Assembly (NCBI GenBank): GCA_028583685.1
Contig: JAMXIF010001195.1
Coordinates: 12,464,200 to 12,528,199 of the forward strand
Source: Petaurus breviceps papuanus
Taxonomy: Eukaryota; Chordata; Mammalia; Diprotodontia; Petauridae
Reading direction: 5' to 3'
Length of the DNA: 64,000 nucleotides
Part shown: positions 23,101 to 33,489 of the stretch, in pieces
Numbering within the stretch: position 1 is the stretch's first letter
How the letters are laid out: the number at the start of each line of letters is the position of its first letter
Translations under genes and position numbers: made by a program
The notes under the pieces: model-generated
What the model was told of the DNA's origin: nothing
The model's input: the letters and a program-made list of their open reading frames with translations, nothing else
Database searches by the model: none

Positions 23101-25595
23101 TGAGTATTTGATTTTAAAACTTTGAATTCCAGATTCATTTCCTTCCTTCCTTGTCACCCACCCTTACTGGGAAGATAAGCAGTTCAGTATAGGTTGTACA
23201 TATGTGGCTAATGCAAAACAATAACATAGTAGATATATTGTAAAAGACTGACTATATTTCCCTCCCTCCTATCCCACCTCCCACTTGTTCTGTTCTCTAC
23301 TTTGATCCTGTCCCTTTTCAAAAGTGAGTGCTTCCAACTTCCCTCCCCCCCCCCAGCATGCCCTCCCTTCCATCATCCCCCCTCTAGTCCCCTTCCCTGT
23401 ACTCTCCTGGAGGGTGAGATAACCTATTTCGTGTGTATTTCATTCCCTCCTCAAGCCAAATTCAATGGGAATAAGGTTGACCCATCCCCTTTTGCCTTCC
23501 TATTCTTCCCCTCCATTGTAACCATTTCCCCTTGCCTCTGCTATATGAGATAGTTTACCCTATTCTGTCTCTCCCCATCTCCTCTCATTATATTCCTCTC
23601 TCACCTCTTAATTTCACCTTTTAAGTATCATCCCTTCCTGTTAAATTGGCCCTGTGCCCTCTATCTATGTGTACCTGTAAACCTATATACACACATTCAC
23701 ATATGTATTTACACACCTGTATACCCTCCAATCGATATGTATATATATATATATATATATTTATTTCTATTCCCTCGAACTATTTTCATACTGAGAAAAG
23801 TTTCATCAGTTACAATTATCATTTTTTCCATGTGGAAATGTGAATAGTTCAACTTTGATAAGTTCCTTATGATTTCTTTTCCCTGTTTACCTTCTCATGC
23901 TTCTCTTTCTTCTTGTATCTGAATGTCAAATTTTCTATTCAACTCTGGTTTTTTCAGCAAGAATGCTTGAAAGTCCTCTATTCCACTGAATGATACTCAG
24001 TTTTGCTGGGTAGGTGACTCTTGGTTTTAATCCCAGCTCCTTTGACCTCCAGAATATCATATTCCAAGCCCTTTGATCCCTCAGTGTAGAAGCTGCCGCA
24101 TCCTGGGTTATCCTGATTGTGTTTCCACAATATTCAAATTGTTTCTTCCTGGCTGCTTGTAATATTCTCTCTTTAATCTGGGAATTGTGGAACCTGGCTA
24201 TAATATTCCTAGGAATTTTCTCTTTGGGATATTTTTCAGGAGGTGATCGGTGGGTTCTTTCAACCTCTATTTTGCCCTCTGTTTCTAAAACATCAGGGCA
24301 GTTTTCTTTGAGAACTTTCTGGAGGATGATTTCTAGGTTCTTACTTTGATCATGGCTTTCAGGTAGTCCAATAATTTTTAAATTCTCTCTCCTGGATCTA
24401 TTTTCCAGGTCAGTGGTTTTTGCCATGAGATATTTCACATTGCCTTCTATTCTTTCATTTGTTTGGATCTGTTTAACAGCATCTTGATTTCTCATAAAGT
24501 CATTAGCATCCATTTGCTCCAATGTAATTCTGAAGCAATGATTCTCCTCAGTGAGCTTTTGAGATTCTTTTTCCATCTGGAAAATTTGGCTTTTTAAGAC
24601 ATTCTTCTCCTCATTGCCTTTTTGAACCTCTTTGCCATTTGAGTTAGTCTATTTTTCAAGGTGTTATTTTCCTCAGTCAGGCTGTTGACTCTCATTTCAT
24701 ATTTTGCATTTCTCATTTCTCTTCCCAATTTTTCCTCCACTTCTCTTATCTGCTTCTTAAGGTCCTCTGTGGCCTGTAACCAGCGCATATTTTCCTTGGA
24801 AGCTTTTCGTGCAGTTCTGACTTTACTGTCTTCCTCCTGTTCCATGCTTTGATCCTTTTTGTCCCCAAAATAGGAGTCTGATGTTGGAATCTTCTGTGTC
24901 TGCTTTGTTACCTTTGCCTGGTCATGTCGCCCCTCAGTCACTTGACCCTTGGGCTTTTTGCCACAGTAGGACTTTTCCACCAGACAGGGGAGCTTTTTTT
25001 CTCAAACACTGGGGTTTTCTCAGCTGCCGGAGGTATTATATGGGTGCACTCTCTGAGGCCTCCACACGCTCTGGCAAGCTGGACACACGCCCCAGGATTT
25101 CCACCCTAGACTGCAATCCAGATCCAAGCAGCTTAAAGCAAGAACAATTATCCCTCAGACTGGTGCTTGGTCTCCCTACACTCTGCAGGCCAGGAGCTGA
25201 AGCTGCCACATGACGCTGGCTGGCTGTGCAGCCACACACTCCCACTTATTGGGTCCCAAAGTCCACACTGCACTGACCTCTCACTTTGTCCTTCACATCT
25301 ATGTGTTGATAAATCTGGAAAGGGCCACAGCTGCTGCTGATCTGGAGTCCCTCCGGCTGGCAGCTGGTCATAAAGCCTTGGCATGGGGCTGGGCTCGGCT
25401 CCCAGAGCACTGCGCTGTCCGTTTCCTGCCGGCTTGCTGGGCTGTCCCCAGTGGGAGGTTAGATTCTCTGTGTCATTTTGTGGGTTCTGCAGCTGCAAAG
25501 TTTTTTCAGAGCCTTCTTTTTACATGGATTGGGGAAGGCGGAAGCAGGAGCCCAGTGGAGGTCCTGCTTCTACTCTGCCATCTTGACTCTGCCCC
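23100..25595 (-). mobile_element. HAL1 (half-L1) LINE, near full length
   Basis: A minus-strand element of about 2.5 kb. The 5' end is near 25595 (GGCAGAGTCAAGATGGC), followed by a G+C-rich 5' UTR (25000-25590), ORF1, and a purine-rich 3' UTR ending near 23100. There is no ORF2/reverse transcriptase, which is the definition of HAL1. The 3' end text AAACTTTGAATTCCAG matches that of the neighbouring element near 25615. As a non-autonomous half-L1 it would depend on another L1 for reverse transcription (family knowledge). Confidence 0.75.
23935..24980 (-). pseudogene. L1-type ORF1 (RNA-binding protein) of the HAL1, broken
   Basis: Two minus-strand frames, 24980-24594 (128 codons) and 24576-23935 (213 codons), are offset against each other and make up one ORF1. 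The first holds a long coiled coil (LKKQIREVEEKLGREM). The second holds the RRM region with DLENRSRRENLKIIGLPES, the hallmark of L1 ORF1p, and the C-terminal domain with RNIIARFHNSQIKERILQAA and the 'ITQDAAASTLRDQRA' stretch. ORF1p trimerises and packages LINE RNA. A stop plus a frame change near 24580-24596 splits this copy, so it is not functional. Confidence 0.9.
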
Positions 25596-26513
25596 TTTAA
25601 AACATTTTTTAACATTTATTTTCAAAACTTTGAGTTCTAGATTCTCTCTCTTCTTCCCTCCTCATCCACTTCCTTTTAGAAGGCATGTGTAGTTAAGCAA
25701 AACATTTCCATAGTCATCATATTGTAAAAGACTATTTTTCCCTCCATCCTATCCTACCCCCCATTTATTCTGTTTTCTCCTTTGACCCTGTCCCTTTTCA
25801 AAAGTGTTTGCTTCTGACTGTCCCCTCACCCAGTCTGCCCTCCCCTCTATCATCCTCCCCTTATCCCCTTCCCTACTGTTTCCCTATAGGCTAAGAAACC
25901 CAATTGAGTATGTATGTTATTCCCTCCCTAAGTCAAATCCAGTGAGAGTAAGGTTGACTCATTCCCTTTCACCTTCCTGCTCTTCCCTTCCATTGTAACA
26001 GCTTTCTCTTCCCTCTTTTATGTGAGATAATTTACCCCATTTTATCTCTCCCTTTCTCCTCCCAATATATTCTTCTCATCCCTTAATTTTGTTTTTTAGA
26101 TAATCATTCCTTTATATTCAGCTCACTCTATGCCCTCTGTCTATACATTCACATATATGTATATAATACATATGTTATATATACATATATATATATTACC
26201 TTCAACTATGCTAATACTGATAAAACTCTCATAAGTTACAAATATCATCTTTCCATGTAGGAATGTAAACAGTTCAACTTTAATAAGTTCCTTATGATTT
26301 CTCTTTTTTTGTTACCTTTTCATACTTCTCTTGCTTGTTGTATTTGAAAGTCAGACTTTCTGTTCAGCTCTGGTCTTTTTGTCAAGAATGCTTGAAAGTC
26401 CTCTATTTCATTAAATGCCCATTTTTGTCCTAATGTATTATAGTCAGTTTGGTTGGGTAGGTGGTTTTTGGTTTCAATCCTAACTCTTTTGACCTTTGGA
26501 ATATCATCGATAT

Positions 26514-26722
26514 AGGACAGAGCACTCTCAACTCTGGAAGCAGAGTCCTACCTTGGCAAAGAGCTCAAAAGTCAAGTAATTGTCTGGGAAAATGGGCAAA
26601 CGGGGAAAAAAATCAGACTATAGATTCTTTCTTTGGTGACGAAGAAGAACAAAACATATAACCAGAAGAAGACGATGAAGTCAAAACTCCTGCATCAAAA
26701 GCCTCCAAGAAAAATAAGAATT
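26514..26722 (+). repeat. Inverted copy of HAL1 ORF1 5' region
   Basis: This stretch is the approximate reverse complement of 27484-27692. For example, GGACAGAGCACTCTCAACTC here pairs with the run around GAGAGTGCTCTGTCC there, and CCTTGGCAAAGAGCTCAAAA occurs in inverted form near 27635. I judge them to be roughly 80-85% alike by eye. It replaces about 14 bp of the expected element sequence, between GAATATCAT and GATCCCTTAATG. Confidence 0.8.
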
Positions 26723-27118
26723 GGTCACAATTCGATCCCTTAATGTAGAAGCTGCTGGATCTTGTGTTATTCTGATTGTGTTTCCACAGTACTTGAATTG
26801 TTTCTTTCTGACTGCTTGTAATGTTTTCTCCTTGACCTGGGAACTCTGGAATTTGGCTACAATATTCCTGGGAGTTTTCTTTTTGGGATCTTTTTCAAGA
26901 AGTGATTGGTGGATTCTTTCTATTTCTATTTTACCGTTTGATTCTAGAATATGAGGGAAGATTTCCTTGATAATTTCTTGAAAGATGATGTCTAAGCTCT
27001 TTTTTTTATTATGGTTTTCTGGTAGTCCAATAATTTTTAAATTATCTCTCCTGGATCTGTTTTCCAGGTCAATGGTTTTTCCAGTAAGGTAATTCACATT
27101 GTCTACTATTTTTTTCAT
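26681..27118 (-). pseudogene. ORF1 C-terminal half of the second HAL1
   Basis: A 145-codon minus-strand frame with TIDLENRSRRDNLKIIGLPE, RNIVAKFQSSQVKEKTLQA and YCGNTIRITQDPAASTLRD. This covers the RRM and C-terminal domain of an L1 ORF1 protein. The last residues before its stop come from the inverted segment, not from ORF1. N-terminal pieces lie upstream on the minus strand in other frames, so the copy is dead. Confidence 0.88.
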
Positions 27119-28395
27119 TCTTTTGGATTTATTTTATAGAATCTTGATTTCTCATAAAGTCATTAGCTTCTATTTGCTCCATTCTAATTTTGTAGGAATT
27201 ATTTTCTTCTGTGAGCTTTTGGATCTCCTTTTCCATTTGACAAATTCTACTTTTAAAGGCATTCATTTCCTCATTGACTTTTTGGACCTCTTTTGCCATA
27301 TGAGTTAGTGTATTTTTTAAAGTCTTATTTTATTCAGTATTTTTTGGGATCTCCTTTAGCAAGATGTTGGCTCATTTTTCATAATTTTCTTGCATCGCTC
27401 TCATTTCACTTTGCAATTTTTTCTCTACTTCTCTTACTTGATTTTCAAAATCCTTTTTGAGCTCCTCCATAGCCTAAAACCTATTTATATTTTTCTTGCA
27501 GACTTTTGATGCAGGAATTTTGACTTTGTTGTTTTCTTCTGGTTGTATGTTTTGTTACTCTTTTTTCACAAAATAAAGATTCTGTAGTCTGATATTTTCC
27601 CTCTGTTTGCTCATCTTCTCAGCCAATCATTTGACTTTTGAGCTCTTTGCCAAGGTAAGACTCAGCTTCCAGAGTGGAGAGTGCTCTGTCCTAAATTTTT
27701 GGGGTTTTGCACAGCTATGGTCAGAGCTACTTCTAGGCACCTATATATTTTCAGTTCTTCCATGGTTATATGATCAAAGAAGAGATGTTTACTTCTCTCC
27801 TGGCCTGTTGCCTCGTCTGTGAGTGACCACAAGCCCTCTTTATTGCCTCAGTGCTGTGGATGACTCCTTCTCCACAGTCACTACAAGCTCTGCCATGCCA
27901 GTACTTCTCCTCACACCAAGACCACTACCTAAGACTGCGACCCAGATCCAAGCAGGGCAAAGCAAGGGAATCCTGCCTCAGCACCAGTGAAGAGATCCCT
28001 GCAATTGCCTTCTGATTACCCACTTGATCCCCCTCCATCTGTGGACCTGGATCTGTAGAAGTAGCTGCTGCTGCTGCTTCTGCTGTCACCCCAAGGCTGG
28101 GTCTGAAGCCCTCCCTTCTCTCACATACGTCCAACAGAGTATCCCCACTGACCTTTTACTTAGTGTTTGGAATTTGTGGATTGAGAAGTCTGGAAATTGC
28201 CCCATCTGTCAGTGATTCAGTCCCCTGAGGTCTTCTCTGGCCAGGTCTGTGCGGCCCTCACAGGACTGCGCTCCGCTCCAACCTGGTGCAATAGATCCTT
28301 TTTGTTGGCCTGCCAGGCTGTCTTCAGCTGGAGATGTGTTTAATTCTGTCATTTTGTGGGTTATGTAGTTCAAAATTTGTTTAGAGTCATTTTTT

Positions 28396-28700
28396 TTTTT
28401 AAGCAATCGGGGTTAAGTAACTTGCTCAAGGTTACACGGCCAGTTATTTCTGGGTGTGGTGCTGAGTATGCGAGCCCAGATTTGATCCAGGTCATCCCGA
28501 CACTGGAGTCGGTGCTCTTTCTCAATGAGCCACCTGGCTGCCCCTAAGCAATTGGGGTTAAGTAACTTGCTCAAGGTTACACGGCCAGGTGTTTTTTTTT
28601 TTTTGGGTGGGTGCTAAGTGTCTGAGCCCGGGATTCGATCTCCAGGTCAGTCTGACACTGGAGCCGGTGCTCTTACTCTCTGTGCTACCTGGCCTCCCCT
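28396..28700 (-). mobile_element. Dimeric tRNA-derived SINE (copy 1)
   Basis: A 305 bp minus-strand element with A-tail on the left and target duplication AGAGTCATTTTTT (28383-28395, 28701-28713). It has two related units: tail-side 28401-28544 (GGTGCTGAGTATGCGAGC) and head-side 28545-28700 (GGTGCTAAGTGTCTGAGC). Each has its own tRNA-like head; on the minus strand the head-side unit starts near GGCCAGGTAGCACAGAGAG, followed by a GATCGAATCC B box. It is inserted into the 5' UTR of a HAL1. Confidence 0.88.
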
Positions 28701-28789
28701 AGAGTCATTTTTTACAGATATTTGGAGGTCATGGGGAGAAGAGCTGAAGCACATTCCTGCTTTTACTCTGCCATGTTTGCTCTGCCCTC

Positions 28790-29030
28790 GTCAGAGTGAT
28801 CTTTTAGTAGAGTGTCCATCCATAGCTAGACTCCCTTCCTGGAGGACTTTCCCCTATCCCCATCTATTTTGTGAGTATAGATTTGGTTGAATGAGCCAGA
28901 CCAGAGAGTGAGAGGTATTTGGTGTCATCTGGTGAGACCATATACTTTATGTACAGTTTGCATTTCTATTATGAAAGTAGTTTGATATTATAAATATATT
29001 TAACAGTTTGGTGATGGTTTCCCTACTAAT
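28790..29030. other. Unassigned intron sequence before the exon
   Basis: Unique-looking sequence leading into the polypyrimidine tract at about 29035-29050. Confidence 0.4.
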
Positions 29031-29052
29031 TTGGATCTCTTTTTTTTTCAAG

Positions 29053-29121
29053 CTGGAAATAAGGAGAGAGAAGGCCAGGAGGCTGTAAAAAAGATAAAGG
29101 AAGAAACTTTGAACTCCAAAG
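29053..29121 (+). CDS. DHRSX: DHRSX coding exon (AGN turn and following helix)
   Basis: The next coding exon of the same gene, 23.3 kb downstream. The acceptor is a T-run ending TTTTCAAG, and the donor is GTACAC. The 69 nt consist of 2 nt finishing an Ala codon begun in the previous exon, 22 codons, and 1 nt carried forward. The peptide is A-GNKEREGQEAVKKIKEETLNSK. Human DHRSX, as I recall it, has AGNNDSKAKQVVSKIKEETLNDK at this place: same length, same exon phase, identical KIKEETLN. In SDRs this stretch follows beta-2 and helps choose the cofactor phosphate. The exon is short and would be missed by ORF-length filters. It is intact. Confidence 0.93.
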
Positions 29122-29129
29122 GTACACAT

Positions 29130-29560
29130 ATAAAGTATAGTAGTTCTTTTTAATGGAATGAAATGACTTCACATTTTTCTTAAGCCATTGAGAGGAGGGG
29201 ACAAGAGAAGTGGATGAATAAGGACAAAGTTTGAATGTTTATGTGTGAATTCAGATGAGTGTTCACTGACAATAAAATCTTTGATCAGAATGTGGCAAAA
29301 TAGAGAAGGGTTACCATTATTAATTCAACTTGTTTCTACCACTGGGAAACCCAGCAAATCTTGGAGAGTAGAGCATATTGCTATCAATCAGCTTTGAAAT
29401 CTACTTTAAAACTATGAAACCTACCATGAGATCCTTATGTAATAGTTAGGGACTAATAGTTTGAGAAAAAAAATAACATTCCAAGGAAAATTTATCATAT
29501 GGTCTTTCAGTATTCTGTGTATAGTTACTTGTTTAGTGGTTTTCCATTTTATTGAAACAG
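29130..29560. other. Unassigned intron sequence
   Basis: No repeat or exon was recognised. Confidence 0.4.
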
Positions 29561-29566
29561 AGTTCA

Positions 29567-29585
29567 TATATATATATACATATAC

Positions 29586-29633
<48 letters not shown>

Positions 29634-29634
29634 G
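29567..29634. repeat. (TA)n microsatellite
   Basis: TATATACA units passing into about 45 bp of pure TA. It forms open frames of alternating Tyr/Ile in several registers, which are artefacts. Confidence 0.95.
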
Positions 29635-29854
29635 TTTCTCCTTCCCTCTTTCCTCCCGCTCCGCACTATGGCAGCACAGAATCTCAGAGTTGGAAGGAAT
29701 ATTGAAGGTCACATCTTCTATTCTGAACCAATTCTATTCCACCTCACACACATCGTCATCTAGGGCCTCTTCTTAATGTGGTAGTAACTTTATGGCTACA
29801 TCCCTCTCCCTTCCTCTTCCCTCAAGTCCTTATCACTGTTGGGCGATGGGAAGG

Positions 29855-30115
29855 ATGACCTATTTATATAGCACTTGCTATATTATAGGCACTGTGCTAA
29901 GAGCTTTACGAATATTTCCTTAGATTTTTCACAGCAACTCTATTAGGTAGGTGCTGTTATTATTCTCATTTTACAGTTGGGGAAACTGAGACAAAAGAGT
30001 TTTAAGTGATTTACCTACATGGTTTGTAAATGTCTGAGGCAGAATTTGAACTCAGATCCCTCTGAATTCAGGCTCAGTGCCCTATTCATTGCATCATTTT
30101 GTTGCTTCATTGGAT
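29855..30115 (-). mobile_element. MIR/THER-type SINE
   Basis: 'CACTTGCTATATTATAGGCACTGTGCTAAG', 'CATTTTACAGTTGGGGAAAC', 'GTCTGAGGCAGAATTTGAAC' and 'CCCTATTCATTGCATCA' follow the reverse-strand SINE order. Old. Confidence 0.78.
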
Positions 30116-30119
30116 TATT

Positions 30120-30690
30120 GTCAGTTTGGGGGATGGCTAGGCAATGGCCCTACAAGTTTACAAAGGAAATCTGCTTTACCAAAAAGGCTTCCCCTATATT
30201 TAGAACTCCTTTACCTGAAGCTGAAAACATTTTCATGGAACTTGGGGACAAAGTTAAGAAAATAGACCATGAGAAAGACTTAAACCTGGAAAACTTTGAG
30301 GCCTGGGTCTCATGCCTCTGTCAGTCCATGGTGTGAAATCTCAGGATTTCTAGTAATCTTATTATAAGATTCATAAGATAGAATTCTCCTAAGACTTATA
30401 TGTCAGTTTTATCTTGTCTCAAGTATCTATCAAAAGATGTAAAGTATGCATGATGAGCTTTATAGTTATTCTCGAATTTGAAATTTGTAAATAATTCCTT
30501 TTTTTTGAATGATATTTGACAGTTGGGACTGATAACAATTTTGAGTGTGAAATTCCATCTTTAAGAAAGTTAGCCACTGTTTTGTAGGACTTTTTTGTGC
30601 TTGTTTTGTTATTTAGGAAAAACCTTGTTGGAACATCAGTGACTAATGTTTTTTTATCCCCATTTTTTCATTTGAGAGGTAGCTTGGTAT
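30120..30690. other. Unassigned intron sequence
   Basis: An open + frame of 105 codons (30019-30336) overlaps the SINE at its start, so I do not treat it as a gene. Confidence 0.4.
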
Positions 30691-30694
30691 AGGG

Positions 30695-30805
30695 GATTAG
30701 GATGTAAATTCTGTCAAAGTAGGGATTGTTTCATTCTTTGTTTTTGTACCCCCAGTGCCTTGTACAGTGCCTGGTTCATAATAATACTTGTTGATTGATT
30801 GGTAG
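30695..30805 (+). mobile_element. L2-type LINE 3' end fragment
   Basis: It contains AAAGTAGGGATTGTTTCATT, 'GTACCCCCAGTGCCTTG' and a TAATACTTGTTGATTGATTG tail, the L2 3' signature. Confidence 0.7.
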
Positions 30806-30809
30806 ATTT

Positions 30810-31515
30810 GGAGCAAGGCTGAGGTTTAAGGCCTGTTGATGGAATCCTAATAAAACTGCCCCCAGCCCCAAATATTCTAGCTTCCTTGTTGGCCCCACTG
30901 AACAGCAGGCCCCTGAACCTTCCCCCACTCAACATCGTCACTACCTAGATTTGTTAGAGAAAAATAGGCTACATCCGGAAACATCCTGGTAACCAAAAAA
31001 CTTGTCCAAATATCTCAGCTTCTGTGTTGGGCTGCTGAAACCCTTGGACTTTTTAGTTCATTGAAAAATACAAGATTTAAAGTTCATGCTGGCAGGAAGC
31101 AGAGAACTAACCTCAAGGCAAGATTCCCTTGATGTGTAAATACGTCATAATTTATAAGGATTACTCTCACTTAAGAAAGCAGTGAAGTCACTGTTTTAAT
31201 ATTGGATCACATATCAGGTGCTCTAGTAGCTTTTACTTTTCATCAGATCACATCGAGTATAATCACTAGACTTGACATCTCACAGTCTGCCAGCCACGGA
31301 CTGATTGTCTCAACACCTAGCCATGTGCGTCTGGCTGGAGGAGAGGACACAGAGTTCAGAAAGCTGCACAGAGGACAGAGTAGCATTTTGTTCTTTGCTT
31401 TTAGCTCCACCTGTTCTCTGGCTTGGATGAATTATTTTATGGGAAAAGTGGCCTTTTCCACCTAGAAGAACATCTATAAATGTTTAGTATCTCTAATTCA
31501 TGTCTCTAGGGGAGA
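30810..31515. other. Unassigned intron sequence
   Basis: No exon or repeat was recognised. Confidence 0.35.
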
Positions 31516-31519
31516 ATTT

Positions 31520-31855
31520 AAAACTCTCTATAATACAAAATATTATAGAAATACTATAATAATAAATATTATTGATTCTAACATTATAGCATTAAATTTA
31601 ATATTAATTATATTTATAATAATATAATATAAAATCCAATCTAAAACTATAATAAAACTATAATATAAAATATTAATATTATAGTATTAAAATAATATTT
31701 ATGTTAATATTATATCAGCTAATTATATTTATAATATAAAATATAATGTAAATAATATAATAAATATTAATCTTAAAATATTAAGTAATTTATTTATGAT
31801 ACTATAAAATATAATATAAAAGTCTCTATAATATAACTCTATATAACTAGATATA
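31520..31855. repeat. Extreme A/T tract rich in inverted repeats
   Basis: About 335 bp made nearly only of A and T, built from TATAATA/TATTATA/AATATT words in both orientations. Many stretches can fold back on themselves. Only a handful of G or C occur between 31535 and 31830. Confidence 0.9.
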
Positions 31856-31869
31856 GGGACTGGTCCATT

Positions 31870-32080
31870 ACACATTGAACATCAGTGGATAGACAGCCAG
31901 TTGTAAAACCAGGAAGACCTGGGTTCGTTTCATCTCTGGTATATACTGTGACCCCAAGCAAGGTATTTAACCTTCCTGAGATTGTGAGTTGCAGAAAAGA
32001 TACCAGCTTATATTTTATAGAGGGAGTTCTTTGTGTCAACAAAATCACCCATCAAGTCCATATAGAATGGGGTTTGTAAG
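31870..32080 (+). mobile_element. MAR1/MIR-type SINE
   Basis: It starts near CAGTGGATAGACAGCCAG, then 'GGAAGACCTGGGTTCG' (B box) and CTGTGACCCCAAGCAAGG; the 3' part is degraded. Confidence 0.7.
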
Positions 32081-32639
32081 GTACTGGGTAATGCTGAAAA
32101 TAAACTCTCCAAATATCAGGCCAGTAGAAGGGGTCAATGGGACCTGCTCCCTGGAAATTTTGGCAAACTTCAGTAAAGGTATGTGGCATAATCAGTTGGT
32201 ACAGACATCTGGCAGATAAGACTTCCAGATTTACTCATATATCCTGCAGTCTTGGTCTAAAATCAAAGGAAAATACCCTTAAGCATAGTAACATTGCATT
32301 CTTATGAGTCACTAACTGTGAATTAACTTAACACATCCCTTTCCCTTATGATAGTTAGGAGAATGACCTTGTAATGGAGTGTGGGATGGGAAGGAAAAGG
32401 AGAGATCAATAAATGCAGTGGGGGTGCTCAGAGGAGGCAGCAAGAATGGATAATATGAAGGCTCCAGGGAGGCAGTGTTTTTGTATATGTCACACTTCCA
32501 TCTAGGAGAGGAGCACTGTGTCTTAGAGCTGAAGGTAGACAACTGTTGACTTCTACACTGGAGGGAAAGATAAAGGTAGAGGCCAACTTAGCTTTTGATA
32601 AGTATCTTTATACAAGCTAATCAGTAAGTTTTAATTGTC

Positions 32640-32725
32640 TCTTTGTCTTTCATCTCTTCCTGTAGGCTGCTGCTAGATTAATCTCCCTAAAGCACAGCTT
32701 GGATGAGCTCTTTACTTCCCACCCT
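32640..32725 (+). mobile_element. L2-type LINE fragment
   Basis: 'GGCTGCTGCTAGATTAATC', 'TCCCTAAAGCACAGC' and 'GATGAGCTCTTTACTTCCC' match the L2-like track. Confidence 0.6.
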
Positions 32726-32729
32726 CTTT

Positions 32730-32860
32730 GTTGGTGGTGGTGGTGGTAGTGGGAGTGATGGTGGCGGTCCTTCTTTCTGAAGGGGACCATGGCATCGGGG
32801 TGGTGATGCCATGATGTGCAGTTGAATTAGATTTAAGTCAGGGAGGGCTCACTTGATATA
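32730..32860 (-). mobile_element. RTE-type 3' tail
   Basis: The minus strand reads ATGCCATGGTCCCCTTCAG then AAAGAAGGACCGCC, followed by a CACCACCAC simple-repeat tail. This matches the 3' end class of the element at 1720-2211. Confidence 0.55.
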
Positions 32861-32969
32861 GGACCTGATCCTTTGAACTACGCAATCTGAATTCAGTGTA
32901 CTTTTCCAACCTATGTTTTGGTTATTCTCCTTCATGAACCCTATTTTCTAGAAAAATTGAACCATATAA

Positions 32970-33205
32970 TGGGACATTAGGTGACATAGTCTATAAAGAA
33001 CTCGACCTGGAGCCAAGAAGAATTCCTGAGTTCAAATCCAGCCTCAGATATTTAACTAAGGTGTATGATCCTTGGTATGTCACTTTAACCTCTGTCTGAC
33101 TCAGTTTCCTCAGCTGTAGATAATAATAGCACTCACCTCCTAGGGTGATTGTGAAGATCAAATGAAATGATGTTTGTAAAGTGCTTTGCAGGTTTTAAAG
33201 TGCTG
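32970..33205 (+). mobile_element. MAR1/MIR-type SINE
   Basis: 'GGTGACATAGTCTATAAAG', 'CCTGAGTTCAAATCCAGCC' (B box), 'TGACTCAGTTTCCTCAGC', 'GATAATAATAGCACTCACC' and 'AGTGCTTTGCAGG' are present in order. About 235 bp. Confidence 0.82.
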
Positions 33206-33480
33206 CATCTGTACCTTTGTCCACGGTGTTCTTTCTCTAAGGAATGGTCACTCCCACCTCCTTCTCTTTCCCATTCTTAACTAATGTACAATGCTGCCTC
33301 TCCTATTGTATTTTTACATTACATTTGTAGTCTGTTTATTTCTATACATGTCTGATTTCCCCTAATGGAACTTGAAAGCGGGGGCCACATCTTTTGTCTT
33401 TTTGGTGTCCCCCGAAGTATCAGGTCAGTGCTTTTCACAGAGCAGAAACTCAGAATGGATGTTTGTTGGCTAATTGGAAA
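33206..33480 (+). mobile_element. L2-type LINE 3' end
   Basis: The tail 'GAACTTGAAAGCGGGGGCC', 'GTCTTTTTGGTGTCCCC' and 'GAATGGATGTTTGTTGG' follows L2 order in sense. Confidence 0.65.
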
Positions 33481-33489
33481 CAAATGCAG

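Larger units (their letters stand above)
25600..28788 (-). mobile_element. Second HAL1 LINE, with nested SINE and internal inversion
   Basis: Same orientation and same order as the element at 23100-25595: 3' end near 25604 (TTTTCAAAACTTTGAGTTC), UTR, ORF1, and G+C-rich 5' UTR ending near 28787 (GCCATGTTTGCTCTGCCC). It is more diverged than its neighbour. A dimeric SINE is inserted at 28396-28700. A segment of about 210 bp at 26514-26722 is in the opposite orientation. Together the two HAL1s form a 5.7 kb antisense block. Confidence 0.75.
5783..29052 (+). other. DHRSX: DHRSX intron, complete
   Basis: A whole phase-1 intron of about 23.3 kb, bounded by GTAACA and TTTTCAAG. It holds an antisense solo LTR, two antisense L1 3' ends, a 6 kb cluster of antisense L1/HAL1 elements, several young SINEs and old MIR/L2 debris. 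No open frame inside looks like an exon. Confidence 0.85.

Noticed and set aside
24881-25692. Overlapping + frames of 110 and 160 codons
   Set aside because: They are antisense shadows of the G+C-rich 5' UTR of a minus-strand HAL1.
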